From NCBI GenBank assembly GCA_015065685.1, contig SVPU01000011.1, positions 1-51,873 on the forward strand: a stretch of 51,873 nucleotides of DNA, written 5' to 3'. This document shows positions 26,442 to 36,219 of this stretch, in pieces. Under the pieces are notes generated by a model, which saw only the letters and a list, made by a program, of their open reading frames with translations, ran no database searches and was not told where the DNA came from. Position 1 is the first letter of the stretch; every line of letters begins with the position of its first letter. Position numbers and translations under genes: made by a program. Source of the stretch: Oscillospiraceae bacterium (GTDB lineage Bacteria > Bacillota > Clostridia > Oscillospirales > Acutalibacteraceae).

Positions 26442-27302
26442 CTATTCAACCTCAACCGAAATAAATTCGCCCTGTCCGTTAAATTCGGTTATAACCATAA
26501 CCTCTCTCAAGTTTTCGAAATCACAGAAGGGTTTTATAGCCGCAAAAATAGAATTGTTATATTCATCGTTGCCGATAGACTGTATCGTTCCAACCAGAAT
26601 TCCGTTAGGGAAAATTCCCTCGCCCGAGGTTATAACATAATCGCCAACCGCCACATTGCAGGACCTCGCAAGGTTGTAAAAACGGGTTTGTCCCTTTTCG
26701 GCAAGCTTGAGCGAGCCCGAAATTATTCCCGAATCGTTAGTTCTGTTATCAAGTGCACCGAGTGTTATATCTGGGCTTAAAATAGTTGCAACCTTGGCGG
26801 TTTTATAGCCCACCTCTGCAACATATCCAACAAGACCTGCATCGGTTATAACGGGGTCGCTTGCGGAAACGCCGTCAAGCAGACCCTTGTTAATAACAAA
26901 GCTACCATAAGGGTCATTTTTATCGCGCGAAATAAGTGTTGCGGGGCAAAACTCAAAATCGGGATTAGCATCCTTTATTCCGAGATAGTTTTTATAAAAC
27001 TCATTCTGTGCGGTAACCTCTTCATAATCACTGAGCTTTTCGCGTAATTCGTTTATTTCGGTTTCAAGCTCGGCATTTTTTATCATTATATTGTTTCCCT
27101 CGGTATAAGCCGAAACAAAATCGGAAAAGCCGTTCGAAATTTTAGTGAATGCAGTTCTAAAGGGCGCAGCAATTGTTCCTAGCAAATCTGCTTGTGGAGA
27201 AATTCTGCCGCCGATAAAAAAGCATATTATTGATAACACTATCAAAACCAAAACAGTTGATAAAATAATCTTAAACTGCTTACTGCGAAAGAAAAATCGC
27301 AT
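26442..27302 (-). CDS. mreC: Rod-shape protein MreC
   Basis: A 286-residue bitopic protein: short cytoplasmic N-terminus (FFFRSKQFK), one membrane helix (about 11-32), a coiled coil rich in Glu/Asn/Leu (about 70-100), then beta domains with DPYGSFVINKGLLDGV and VTSGEGIFPNGILVG, the MreC hallmarks. It scaffolds PBP2 outside the membrane. Confidence 0.95.
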   Translation of the reverse strand: MRFFFRSKQFKIILSTVLVLIVLSIICFFIGGRISPQADLLGTIAAPFRTAFTKISNGFSDFVSAYTEGNNIMIKNAELETEINELREKLSDYEEVTAQNEFYKNYLGIKDANPDFEFCPATLISRDKNDPYGSFVINKGLLDGVSASDPVITDAGLVGYVAEVGYKTAKVATILSPDITLGALDNRTNDSGIISGSLKLAEKGQTRFYNLARSCNVAVGDYVITSGEGIFPNGILVGTIQSIGNDEYNNSIFAAIKPFCDFENLREVMVITEFNGQGEFISVEVE

Positions 27303-27333
27303 CGTTATCCTCCGTACTATGTACCATTAAATT

Positions 27334-28353
27334 TTATCTGAATCTCTTTCCTCTGCGGAAAACATAGTTTTCAAATCCGCTGTTATCCTCAAGTCTTTTT
27401 GCGGTACCCAAAACCACGCAATCAAGCGGATTTGCCGCAACTGTTACGGGCATTCCCGTTTCTTCGGCAACAAGCTCTGCAAAGCCGCGAAGCAATGCGC
27501 CGCCGCCCGTGAGGGTTATGCCTCTGTCCATAATATCTGCCGCAAGCTCAGGCGGTGTTTTTTCCAAAGTGGAACGAATGGCATCAATAATCTGCGAAAT
27601 GGGGTCCGACATTGCAGAACGAACCTCTTCAGCGGTTATTATAACATTCTTAGGCAAGCCATCTATCTGGTTTCTACCCTTAATCTCTATGCTGGCTTCA
27701 TTCTCATAAGGCTTTGCCGAGCCTATTTCAATCTTTATTTGCTCTGCCGTGCGCTCACCGATAAGAAGATTGTGCTTTCTTCTCACAAAGTTAATAATGG
27801 CTTCATCAAGGTCATCGCCCGCAATTCTAACCGATTGCGCAGTAACAATATCACCAAGTGAAATAACCGCAACCTCACTTGTACCGCCGCCGATATCAAC
27901 CACCATATTGCCCGCCGCGTCAGACACGGGTAACCCCGCACCAACTGCAGCAGCCATAGGCTCTTCAACCAAATCAATGTCGGTAGCGCCCGCCTGCTTT
28001 GCGGCATCATAAACCGCGCGGCTTTCAACCTCGGTAACACCCGACGGGATACAAACCACCATTCTAACTCTCGAGAAAAGCGAGCCCTTGAGGGCTTGTC
28101 TTATAAAACGCTTAAGCATTGCCGCAGTAACGTCGAAGTCTGCAATAACGCCCTCTTTAAGAGGTCTTACAGCAACAATTGAGCCAGGTGTTCTGCCAAT
28201 CATTTCCTTGGCCTCTCTACCAACCGCTCTAACCGCATCGTTTCTTATATCATAAGCCACAACCGATGGCTCTCTCATTATAATTCCTTTGCCCTTTAAG
28301 CACACAACTGTATTTGCGGTGCCAAGGTCAACTCCGATATCTCTCGTGAACAT
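27334..28353 (-). CDS. mreB: Rod-shape determining actin MreB
   Basis: A 339-residue bacterial actin. Phosphate loops are [19 protein letters not shown] at the start and [16 protein letters not shown] mid-protein; [13 protein letters not shown] and [13 protein letters not shown] are conserved. It polymerises on the inner membrane face and guides wall synthesis. AAGGAG precedes the ATG. Next in order are mreC, mreD and mrdA, so the organism is probably rod-shaped or ovoid. Confidence 0.96.
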   Translation of the reverse strand: MFTRDIGVDLGTANTVVCLKGKGIIMREPSVVAYDIRNDAVRAVGREAKEMIGRTPGSIVAVRPLKEGVIADFDVTAAMLKRFIRQALKGSLFSRVRMVVCIPSGVTEVESRAVYDAAKQAGATDIDLVEEPMAAAVGAGLPVSDAAGNMVVDIGGGTSEVAVISLGDIVTAQSVRIAGDDLDEAIINFVRRKHNLLIGERTAEQIKIEIGSAKPYENEASIEIKGRNQIDGLPKNVIITAEEVRSAMSDPISQIIDAIRSTLEKTPPELAADIMDRGITLTGGGALLRGFAELVAEETGMPVTVAANPLDCVVLGTAKRLEDNSGFENYVFRRGKRFR

Positions 28354-28373
28354 ATTATTCTCCTTCCATTCCG

Positions 28374-29267
28374 TTATGGAACTATCAAATCAACCGCATT
28401 GTGAATGTTTTCTATCTCAATTTTAGAGGTGCCCTCTGCAAACTCGCCGTCGAGCGTCCAGGCAACACCGTCTGCGCCCTCAACCGTGATTTTGCTCGTG
28501 TGGAAAAACTCCATACCCTCGCGGTCGAGTTCTTTTCGCAAAATACCATCAACCAAGGGCTGAAGCTTAAGAATGTTATCGGGGTTTTTAATAAGCAGAA
28601 CCTCGAAAAGCCCATCATTAAGCTTTACCACCGTTTCATCAAACTTAACAATTCCCCCAACCGACATTGAATTGGAAATTGCACCAAAAAGGAAATCCCC
28701 CTCAATCACGCGGTCATCTGCGGTGAATTTTAAGTGTATCGGTTTTATGTTTCCAAGACTTTTAACACCCTCAAAAACATAAGCCGCCTGACCTAAAATA
28801 TTTTTTATATCCTGAGGTGCTGAATATGAAGCCGAGGTAAACGCACCGAAAGAGGCAGTATATGAAAAATATTTATCCCCAAACCTACCCACATCAAGCG
28901 TAAGCTCGCGGCCTGACACAATGTCCTTTGCGGCATCGGGAATGTTTCTTGCAATGCCCAGCCCCGAAGACCACTCGTTAAGCGTGCCCGAGGGTATATA
29001 TCCCAAACGGTAACGCTTGCCCGATTTCATAAGACCTGTTATTACCTCGTTTAATGTTCCGTCTCCTCCGCAAACAACGATTAAATCATATTCGTTGTCT
29101 CCAAGCGATTCAACCTTAACCGTTGCATCACCGCGTTGCTTAGTGGGATAAACCGTAACCTCGTAATTCGCGGCCGATAATATTTCAACAACCTTTAAGA
29201 GCTGTGTTTTCATTTTTGCTCGGCCTGAGCGTGGGTTGACAATAAGTAGCAATTTTTTCTCACACAT
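28374..29267 (-). CDS. Diacylglycerol kinase-family lipid kinase
   Basis: A 297-residue protein of the DagK/YegS family. [12 protein letters not shown] is the N-terminal motif and [16 protein letters not shown] the nucleotide-binding loop; [12 protein letters not shown] follows. These enzymes phosphorylate diacylglycerol or related lipids to recycle them into phospholipid synthesis. It lies between tsaD and mreB, 20 nt ahead of mreB, in the same transcript direction. The exact lipid substrate is not determined. Confidence 0.9.
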   Translation of the reverse strand: MCEKKLLLIVNPRSGRAKMKTQLLKVVEILSAANYEVTVYPTKQRGDATVKVESLGDNEYDLIVVCGGDGTLNEVITGLMKSGKRYRLGYIPSGTLNEWSSGLGIARNIPDAAKDIVSGRELTLDVGRFGDKYFSYTASFGAFTSASYSAPQDIKNILGQAAYVFEGVKSLGNIKPIHLKFTADDRVIEGDFLFGAISNSMSVGGIVKFDETVVKLNDGLFEVLLIKNPDNILKLQPLVDGILRKELDREGMEFFHTSKITVEGADGVAWTLDGEFAEGTSKIEIENIHNAVDLIVP

Positions 29268-29299
29268 AACTTTTCTCCTTAGATTAAAATTTTGTTTGC

Positions 29300-30307
29300 C
29301 TATCTGTAATCAATAGGTAGTGTGGCTGTTGCGTTAAGGTCTGACCCCGAAATGTTGCCATCGCGGTATTCATAAATCGCTTGTGCTCCAACCATTGCCG
29401 CATTGTCTCCGCAATATTTAAGTGGAGGATAATATAGCTTAAATCCTCTTTTTTCGCATTCCTCATGCATTCTTCTTCTAAGCTCGCTGTTTGCCGAAAC
29501 ACCGCCCGCAACAGCGATTTTTTTATAGCCAAATTCCTCTGCCGCACGGAAGGTGTTTGCAATTAACATATCGCACACCCGCTCGCGCACGGTTGCGCAA
29601 AGCACCGGAACATCTATTTCTATTCCCTTTTGAGAAGCATTGTGAATCTGATTTATCACTGCGGTTTTAAGCCCCGAAAAGCTAAAATCATATTCCGAGC
29701 CGCTAAGCTTTGGAAAAGGCAACGGATATTTAGAAAAATCTGATACGGTTGCTATTTTATCGAGCGTTACACCGCCGGGGTATTCAAGCCCCATGCACCT
29801 TGCCGTTTTATCAAAGCATTCACCTGCGGCATCATCTCTTGTGCCGCCTAAGATTTTGAATTTTGTGTAATCGGTAACCTCGGCGATAACCGTGTTTCCG
29901 CCCGAAACTAACAAACATAAAAACGGTGGCTCTAAATCCTTGTGGGCTATGTAATTCGCCGCTATATGACTTCTTAAATGATGCACGGGAATAAGCGGCA
30001 CTCCGAGAGATAGCGCCAAACCCTTTGCAAAGTTAACACCAACAAGCAGCGCTCCGATAAGCCCCGGCGCAAAGGTTACTGCAACCGCCTCTATATCGGA
30101 ATACTCTATACCCGCTTGCTTTAAAGCCTCATCACACACAGCAGAAATTGCCTCGGTGTGTCGGCGGGACGCAATCTCGGGCACAACTCCACCGTAAATG
30201 CGGTGCTCTGCTATTTGAGTTGATATTATATTTGAAAGAACTTCCCTCTCTTCAACCACTGCAACAGAGGTTTCATCGCAAGAGGATTCAATAGCTAATA
30301 TCTTCAT
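29300..30307 (-). CDS. tsaD: tRNA threonylcarbamoyladenosine synthase subunit TsaD
   Basis: A 335-residue Kae1/TsaD protein that helps transfer threonylcarbamoyl to A37 of ANN-decoding tRNAs. Motifs: LAIESSCDETSVAVV, the metal-binding HHLRSH, FLCLLVSGGNT, and VAGGVSANSELRRR. The start is best at the ATG at 30307, ten bases after AAAAAGG; an in-frame TTG at 30316 is possible. It overlaps the end of the phosphatase/RimI fusion gene, so the two are coupled. TsaB and TsaE are not in this window. Confidence 0.96.
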   Translation of the reverse strand: MKILAIESSCDETSVAVVEEREVLSNIISTQIAEHRIYGGVVPEIASRRHTEAISAVCDEALKQAGIEYSDIEAVAVTFAPGLIGALLVGVNFAKGLALSLGVPLIPVHHLRSHIAANYIAHKDLEPPFLCLLVSGGNTVIAEVTDYTKFKILGGTRDDAAGECFDKTARCMGLEYPGGVTLDKIATVSDFSKYPLPFPKLSGSEYDFSFSGLKTAVINQIHNASQKGIEIDVPVLCATVRERVCDMLIANTFRAAEEFGYKKIAVAGGVSANSELRRRMHEECEKRGFKLYYPPLKYCGDNAAMVGAQAIYEYRDGNISGSDLNATATLPIDYR

Positions 30308-31154
30308 TATTTTCAAACCTTTTTGTCATTATAAATGCATCTTCTTTTGGGTTGTTATAAAACCGCTTTCTCTTGCCCTCAATTTTAAAGCCAAATTTTT
30401 GATAAAGCGCGATTGCCGCCTCGTTAGATTCCCTAACCTCCAACGAAATAAATGAGAGCTTCTCATCTCTCGACAGACCAAACAGCCGTTTAATCAGCGC
30501 TTTACCAACGCCTTTTCTTCTGTGCTCGGGGAAAACTGCGATATTAGTGATATACCCTTCATCTAAAATGCAGCTGATTCCCACATAGCCTAAAACCGAG
30601 CCGTTTTCTATCGCCACAAAAAATCTTGTGCCCGCCAAAAACGATTCGAGAATCGCGTTTTCACTCCAAGGCTCAGAAAAGCAGATTTTTTCAAGTTTTG
30701 CAACCTCTTTTATATGTTCTCTTTCCATTGCAACCACTTGAAACTCACTAAAAAAGCCTTGTGCAATCAACTCGTCTATTTCGGCAACAATTTGGCTAAG
30801 ACATTCATCATAAACCTCTTGACCTTGCCCAAACGGGTCGGCTATCCCATCGCCCAAAACGGTGATTTTTTCATCTTTTGCATACATTCTGAGCACCGTT
30901 TTGTGAGAGAGGGAAAGACAAATAATTTTATCTGCCCAAACAATATCGCCAAGGTCTAACTGCTCAGAATAAAGCCCCGAAATATCGATGCCTATTTTCC
31001 GCATAGCCTCTACCGATTTTTCACTCACGGCCGAGCCATCTGCCGAGATGCCCTTGCTTTTAACATTCACATTTTCAAGTGTTTTAGAATCGAGGTAAGC
31101 CTCTGCCATAGGACTGCGGCAGGTGTTACCCGTGCAAACAAAAAGTATATTCAT
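30288..31154 (-). CDS. Fusion of a low-molecular-weight protein phosphatase and a RimI-type N-acetyltransferase
   Basis: A 288-residue two-domain protein. Residues 1 to about 138 are an LMW phosphatase: nucleophile C7 and R13 in the VCTGNTCRSP loop, and the general-acid Asp in ADPFGQG. Residues about 140-280 are a GNAT domain of RimI type: FSEPWSENAILESF, GYITNIAVFPEHRRKGVGKALI (acetyl-CoA loop), and VRESNEAAIALYQKFGF. RimI acetylates ribosomal protein N-termini and is a usual neighbour of tsaD; LMW phosphatases of the YwlE type remove phosphate from protein Arg or Tyr. Start overlaps the polA stop (TAATG) and the end overlaps tsaD. No frameshift or internal start is visible at the junction. 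Confidence 0.88.
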   Translation of the reverse strand: MNILFVCTGNTCRSPMAEAYLDSKTLENVNVKSKGISADGSAVSEKSVEAMRKIGIDISGLYSEQLDLGDIVWADKIICLSLSHKTVLRMYAKDEKITVLGDGIADPFGQGQEVYDECLSQIVAEIDELIAQGFFSEFQVVAMEREHIKEVAKLEKICFSEPWSENAILESFLAGTRFFVAIENGSVLGYVGISCILDEGYITNIAVFPEHRRKGVGKALIKRLFGLSRDEKLSFISLEVRESNEAAIALYQKFGFKIEGKRKRFYNNPKEDAFIMTKRFENNEDISY

Positions 31155-33679
31155 TATCCCTTTGCCTCTAACCAGGTTTTTCCGTAGCTTGCTTCTGCTA
31201 TAAGTTCAACGCTCAAGTTTGCCGCGTTTTGCATTTCGGTGGATAATAACTCGCAAACCTTATCTGCATCTTTTTCTTCACACTCAACTATCAGTTCATC
31301 GTGCACCTGAAGAATAAGCTTTGCGGTGGGCACCTCGTTTGCAAGGCGCTCGTAAACCCTTATCATTGCAAGCTTGATTATATCTGCCGCCGTGCCTTGA
31401 ATGGGCGCGTTTCGGGCTACCCTCTCGCCGAACGCTCTTAACATTCCGTTTGAATTGTTAAGTTCGGGCAGATATCTTCTTCTGCCAAAAAGAGTAGACA
31501 CAAAACCATCAAGTTTAGCATTTGCGATTGTTTCTTCCATATATTTCGCAACTGAGGAATATGATGTGAGATAATTCTTTATATAACTGTCCGCCTCGGC
31601 CCTTGTTACGCCGATATCCTTTGAAAGCGAGAAAGCTCCGATACCATAAACAATACCGAAATTAACCGCCTTTGCTCTGCTTCGCATAACAGGTGTTACC
31701 ATATCTATCGGCATATTAAACACCTGCGCCGCGGTGGCGGTGTGGATATCCTCGCCCGACTTAAAGGCGCTTATCATATTTTCATCCCTTGCTATGCTCG
31801 CCAAAACTCTCAGTTCAATCTGTGAATAGTCGGCATCGCACAAAACCTTGCCCTTTTCGGCAATAAAGAATTCGCGAAGTCTTTTTCCCTCGTTTGTTCT
31901 AACGGGAATATTCTGCAAATTAGGCTCAAGTGAGCTTATTCTTCCCGTTCTTGTTTCGGCTTGATTAAAGGTGGTGTGAATTCTGCCATCACTTGCTATG
32001 CAGCTCTGCAAACCATCAGCATAGGTGGATTTGAGCTTTGCTAAATGCCTATATTCCAAAAGCATAGCAACCGCGGGGTGCTTATCCTTCAAATCCTCCA
32101 AAACCTCGGCATTTGTGCTATAACCGCTCTTGGTTTTTTTCTTTGCAGGAAGCCCTAATTTTTCAAAAAGTGCAACCCCTAATTGTTTTGGGGAATTAAG
32201 GTTAAACTCATATCCCACAAGTGAGAAAATTTCCTTTTCAATAAACGAAATTCGCTCGCCCAATTCATTTGAAAGGCTTATAAGCCCCCCTTTATCAACC
32301 AAAAAGCCCTCCTTTTCCATACTTCCCAAAACCTTGGCAAGTGGTATTTCGATTTTTTGGAAGAGTTCTAACTGATTTGTTTTCTCAAGTTCTTTTAAAA
32401 GATTATCACAGGCAGTTTTAAAACCGCACGCTGCTTTTAAAAACTCATCACATTCACCGCAGATTTCTGTGGCGGCGCCATATTCACTAATTAGTCTATC
32501 CTTTTCATAAGAAGAGGATGATGGATTGCATATATACCCCGCAAGCATTGCATCGAAGGTTATGTTTTTTATTGCGTTGTTCTGCTTGAAAAGGTTTTTA
32601 TAATCGAAAACGCGCTTTTTAATACCTTCATTTTCCAAAACTTCGGCGAGTGCCTTTTCCGATATTTCGCAAACTCCATCTTCCCAAACAAGTGCATTCT
32701 CGCCGCCGTTTGAATAAACCGTAACCTCTTTAACGCCGCTCGGTAGCACAGTGAAAACCGTGATTTTTTCGGCTTCTTCATCACCAAAAAGCTCCATTTG
32801 TGCATTTTGAGGTTGCAAATTCATTTTTTCCATAAGCTTGAAAAACTCAAGCCTTGTCATAAGGCGGGCAAGCTCATCTTTTCTTTGGGGCTTGGTTTTG
32901 TAAGCGCCTATATCCCTCTCAATCGGAACTGCTCTGTAAATTGTTCCAAGCTCACGGCTTAAAAAGGCGCTTTTCTTTCCAACCGACAGCTTAGCTTTAA
33001 CGCCATCCTTAATTTCAAGCGCTTCAAGGTTTTCATAAATATAATCAATGCTATGATATTTTGTTATAAGGTCGGTAGCAGTCTTTTCTCCAACGCCCGC
33101 AACACCTGGGATATTGTCCGAAGAGTCGCCCATAAGCGCTTTTAGTTCAATCATTTCATCGGGGGTGAGTCCGTATTTTTCAAAGAGCGCTTCTTTTGTA
33201 TAATTTATAATCTCGGGGTGGCCCATCTTTGTTGCCGCCAAAAGCACGCGGGTTTTATCTGAAATCAACTGCAGTGAGTCTCTGTCGCCCGTGGAAATAA
33301 CGCACTCATTACCGCTTTCTTCACAAGCGCTTGCCAGAGTGCCTAAAATATCATCCGCCTCATAGCCCGCACATTCGATACAAGTGTATCCCGCAAGGCT
33401 TAGCCATTCCTTTAAGATAGGCATCTGACCGCGAAGCTCCTCGGGCATACCCTTTCTGCCCGCCTTATATTCGGCATACTTCTCGTGGCGGAAGGTTGGC
33501 GCTTTCAAATCGAATGCCACCGCAACGCCATCGGGCTGTTCTGCTTCGCAAAGCTTGTGCAAAATATTGATAAAACCGTAAACCGCGTTTGTATATTGCC
33601 CATCCTTAGTGGTGAGCATTTTTATACCGTAAAAAGCACGATTTATAATACTGTTTCCATCAATCGCTAAAAGCTTCAC
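31154..33679 (-). CDS. polA: DNA polymerase I
   Basis: An 841-residue family A polymerase. The 5'-nuclease domain (LLAIDGNSIINRAFYGI; ALMGDSSDNIPGVAGVGEKTA) is intact. The middle domain lacks the FDxET-type exonuclease motifs, so proofreading is probably absent, as in several Firmicutes enzymes. Polymerase motifs are CDADYSQIELRVLA (A), RAKAVNFGIVYGIGAFSL (B) and LQVHDELIVECE (C). It acts in lagging-strand maturation and repair. It begins the minus-strand run and overlaps the downstream fusion gene by 1 nt. Confidence 0.96.
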   Translation of the reverse strand: MKLLAIDGNSIINRAFYGIKMLTTKDGQYTNAVYGFINILHKLCEAEQPDGVAVAFDLKAPTFRHEKYAEYKAGRKGMPEELRGQMPILKEWLSLAGYTCIECAGYEADDILGTLASACEESGNECVISTGDRDSLQLISDKTRVLLAATKMGHPEIINYTKEALFEKYGLTPDEMIELKALMGDSSDNIPGVAGVGEKTATDLITKYHSIDYIYENLEALEIKDGVKAKLSVGKKSAFLSRELGTIYRAVPIERDIGAYKTKPQRKDELARLMTRLEFFKLMEKMNLQPQNAQMELFGDEEAEKITVFTVLPSGVKEVTVYSNGGENALVWEDGVCEISEKALAEVLENEGIKKRVFDYKNLFKQNNAIKNITFDAMLAGYICNPSSSSYEKDRLISEYGAATEICGECDEFLKAACGFKTACDNLLKELEKTNQLELFQKIEIPLAKVLGSMEKEGFLVDKGGLISLSNELGERISFIEKEIFSLVGYEFNLNSPKQLGVALFEKLGLPAKKKTKSGYSTNAEVLEDLKDKHPAVAMLLEYRHLAKLKSTYADGLQSCIASDGRIHTTFNQAETRTGRISSLEPNLQNIPVRTNEGKRLREFFIAEKGKVLCDADYSQIELRVLASIARDENMISAFKSGEDIHTATAAQVFNMPIDMVTPVMRSRAKAVNFGIVYGIGAFSLSKDIGVTRAEADSYIKNYLTSYSSVAKYMEETIANAKLDGFVSTLFGRRRYLPELNNSNGMLRAFGERVARNAPIQGTAADIIKLAMIRVYERLANEVPTAKLILQVHDELIVECEEKDADKVCELLSTEMQNAANLSVELIAEASYGKTWLEAKG

Positions 33680-33782
33680 AAGTTCAACCCCTTTTGTACA
33701 TATTTAATCTATTTTATTATATCATATTATATATTATATGTCATCTATTTTTTTGAGTTTTTTCAATTTAGCATATTTGGTA

Positions 33783-33811
33783 TTGACAACCGCTGACACA
33801 GCGGATATAAT
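33783..33811 (+). promoter_or_regulatory. Consensus promoter of the alpha-galactosidase with an operator filling the spacer
   Basis: TTGACA, 17 nt, TATAAT, both boxes perfect. The spacer contains the perfect palindrome CCGCTG-ACA-CAGCGG (33790-33804). A repressor bound there would cover the promoter, giving sugar-controlled expression from a very strong promoter. Confidence 0.88.
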
Positions 33812-33837
33812 GTGCTCAAAACCGAAAGGGTGATGTT

Positions 33838-35907
33838 GTGGAAAAAATAGAAATCTTTGAAAACGGCATACATTTGCAATTCGCAATATGCGAAGATGAG
33901 AGTGTGCAGCTTGTTAATTTTTCTTGCACAAAGAAAGAAATTCCCGATGATTTTAGTGATGATAGTTGCGCTTATTCGCCTTGTGAAGTGCATATCACAG
34001 GTGCAGAATTTTATAACTCAAGGCACATAAAGCACAGATGCCCCACCATTCCGAAATACCATTCTCATTCCGATAAAAAAAATGAATCAGGTAGACTTTT
34101 CACCCTTGTTTTGCGAACTGAAAAATTGGAAATTAAACAGTTTTATCAGTTTTACAACGGAATTAAAACCATATCCGCCTGGTGCGAGGTGGAAAACATA
34201 AGCAATGAAGATGTTGGTCTTGAATATGTTTCCTCATTTTGTTTAATGCCGGGCGAAAATTTTGAGCCTTCTAACTTCGAAGTATTTATCCCAAACAACT
34301 CTTGGTGCGAAGAACTTAATTGGCAAAAATTCACCTTAGAAAAGTTGGGACTCGGCAATAAAAAATTAAGTGGCACACATAAAAAATTCTCGGTTTCCAA
34401 CACGGGAAATTATTCCACAAAAAGCCATTTACCGATGGGCGTTTTATATAATAAAAACGAGGATACCTCTCTGCTTTGGCAGATTGAGTCATCTTGTTCT
34501 TGGACTTGGGAACTTTCATACGTATTTAAAAATCTTTTCCTTCGCGTTTCAGGACCGAGCGAACTTGAAAATTTTTGGTGGAAAAATTTAAAACCAAACC
34601 AAAAATTCACGTCGGTTAAAGCCGCCGTTTCTGTGACAAACGGTGGATTTGACGAGGTTATCAGAAGCATTACCGAATACCGAAGACGAATTGTTGACAA
34701 CGGCAGAATTGATGCGAATTTATCGGTTGTTTTCAACGATTATATGGAATGTCTTTGGGCTAATCCCACCCTCGAAAACGAACTCCCGTTAATCGAAAAA
34801 GCCGCCGAGGCGGGTGCCGAGGTTTACTGTATGGATGCGGGTTGGTATTCCACGGGGGATTGGCTTTCACGCAGAAGCATCATCGGCGAATGGCAGGTGT
34901 GCGAAGAAAAATTCGGCGGAAGATTTAAAGAAATCTTCGATAAGATAAAAGAAAAGGGTATGATTCCGGGAATTTGGATTGAACCTCAAATTATGGGCAC
35001 TAAGTGCCCTTTAGTATCAGAATTTGAGGATTGTTTTTTTAAACGCCACGGCAAAGCGATTAACACGCGTGGTGTATATCAGCTTGATTTTAGATGCAAA
35101 AAGGTTACCGACCACTTAACAAAAGCGGTTGTTAATCTAATTGAAAAATATGGCATTAAATTTTTCAAATTTGATTATAATATCGACACAACCTTGGGCA
35201 CCGAAAGCGATGCTGACAGTTTCGGTGACGGACTGCTTGAGCACTCAAAAGCATATCTTAAATGGGTCGATTCACTTTATGAGCTCTATCCTGATTTAAT
35301 AATTGAAAACTGTGCTTCAGGTGCTATGACAATGGATTATTCCACCTTGCAGCATTTCTCAATACAATCGATTTCCGATGCCGCTTTTTACGATGAATTT
35401 GCTCATATGAACGCAATGGCACCCACAGCTCTTATCCCCGAACAAACAGGTATTTGGGTAGTTACTCACCCCAACCGCTCGGTCAACCAAAATGCCTTTG
35501 CAGCGGTTAACGGAATGCTCAACCGAATGTATTTAAGCGGTAGAATTGATAAGGTTGATGATGAGTCTTTCGCCAATCTTAAAGAGGCGGTTAAGTGTTA
35601 CAAAGAGCTACGGCAGGATATTCACGGCTCACTTCCCTTTTTTACAGATGAGCTTAGCCACTACAAAGATGAATGGGTATCAGCAATGCGCCTTAGCGGC
35701 GATAAAAAGACTCTTTATGTTACAGCAGGTAGGCTTGAGAGTGAAACGGAAGAAATTAAAATCGACCTATCCCAAGTGCCGAAAGACAAGAAAAATGCCG
35801 AGATTATATTCCCCAAAAATGTGGGCAATATAAGCCTTTGCGGTGATTCGCTTTCAGTTGCACTCCCAAAGCATTCCGCAATTCTTATTAAAATTGAAAT
35901 GGCATAA
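33838..35907 (+). CDS. GH36-family alpha-galactosidase
   Basis: A 689-residue cytoplasmic glycosidase with no signal peptide. An N-terminal beta-supersandwich leads into a TIM barrel: FNDYMECLWANPT, AEVYCMDAGWY, the nucleophile Asp near residue 445 in FFKFDYN, NCASGAMTMDYSTLQHFS, and the acid/base Asp near 513 in SISDAAFYD. GH36 enzymes release alpha-galactose from raffinose-type sugars; N-acetylgalactosaminidase is a possible alternative within the family. The start is GTG at 33838, eight bases after AAAGGG. It has its own promoter with operator; no transporter or regulator gene is adjacent. Confidence 0.88.
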   Translation: MEKIEIFENGIHLQFAICEDESVQLVNFSCTKKEIPDDFSDDSCAYSPCEVHITGAEFYNSRHIKHRCPTIPKYHSHSDKKNESGRLFTLVLRTEKLEIKQFYQFYNGIKTISAWCEVENISNEDVGLEYVSSFCLMPGENFEPSNFEVFIPNNSWCEELNWQKFTLEKLGLGNKKLSGTHKKFSVSNTGNYSTKSHLPMGVLYNKNEDTSLLWQIESSCSWTWELSYVFKNLFLRVSGPSELENFWWKNLKPNQKFTSVKAAVSVTNGGFDEVIRSITEYRRRIVDNGRIDANLSVVFNDYMECLWANPTLENELPLIEKAAEAGAEVYCMDAGWYSTGDWLSRRSIIGEWQVCEEKFGGRFKEIFDKIKEKGMIPGIWIEPQIMGTKCPLVSEFEDCFFKRHGKAINTRGVYQLDFRCKKVTDHLTKAVVNLIEKYGIKFFKFDYNIDTTLGTESDADSFGDGLLEHSKAYLKWVDSLYELYPDLIIENCASGAMTMDYSTLQHFSIQSISDAAFYDEFAHMNAMAPTALIPEQTGIWVVTHPNRSVNQNAFAAVNGMLNRMYLSGRIDKVDDESFANLKEAVKCYKELRQDIHGSLPFFTDELSHYKDEWVSAMRLSGDKKTLYVTAGRLESETEEIKIDLSQVPKDKKNAEIIFPKNVGNISLCGDSLSVALPKHSAILIKIEMA

Positions 35908-35908
35908 C

Positions 35909-36219
35909 AAAAACGCTCTTGAGAAACGCCCACGCCCCGTAGGGAAGTATTTGTTTCTCGAACAAAATTCCCCGTATTGTTGACAAAAGCCTCGAAAGGC
36001 GACAGCCTTTCTGCGTTTTGTGTCTTAAATACAGGAAATTTATAGTTCTTACGAAACTGCGAAGCACCTTAAAATGAAAATTTTTAGTACAAGAAAAGGC
36101 GAAACCCACCAATAACGCTGTCGCGTATTGGTGGGTTTTAACACATTATTGTGCAAAAATTTCACATTTTTAAGGAAATACTGCCCTGCGGGGCGTGGGC
36201 GAAACTCAAGAGCGTTTTT
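35909..36219. mobile_element. 311-bp miniature element with 36-bp terminal inverted repeats
   Basis: The left end (35909-35944) and right end (36184-36219) are inverted repeats, 32 of 36 bases the same: both begin AAAAACGCTCTTGAG and continue CGCCCACGCCCCG. Inside are GAAAGGC-GACA-GCCTTTC and a 12-bp stem hairpin (AACCCACCAATA with TATTGGTGGGTT). There is no ORF of note. It fills the whole gap between the GH36 stop codon and the ClC stop codon. It may be a non-autonomous transposon that now also serves as a terminator for both genes. Confidence 0.72.

Noticed and set aside
35909-36219. An ordinary bidirectional terminator
   Set aside because: The pairing arms are 36 bp and lie 239 bp apart with their own internal hairpins, far larger than a terminator; an element is more likely even if it also terminates.
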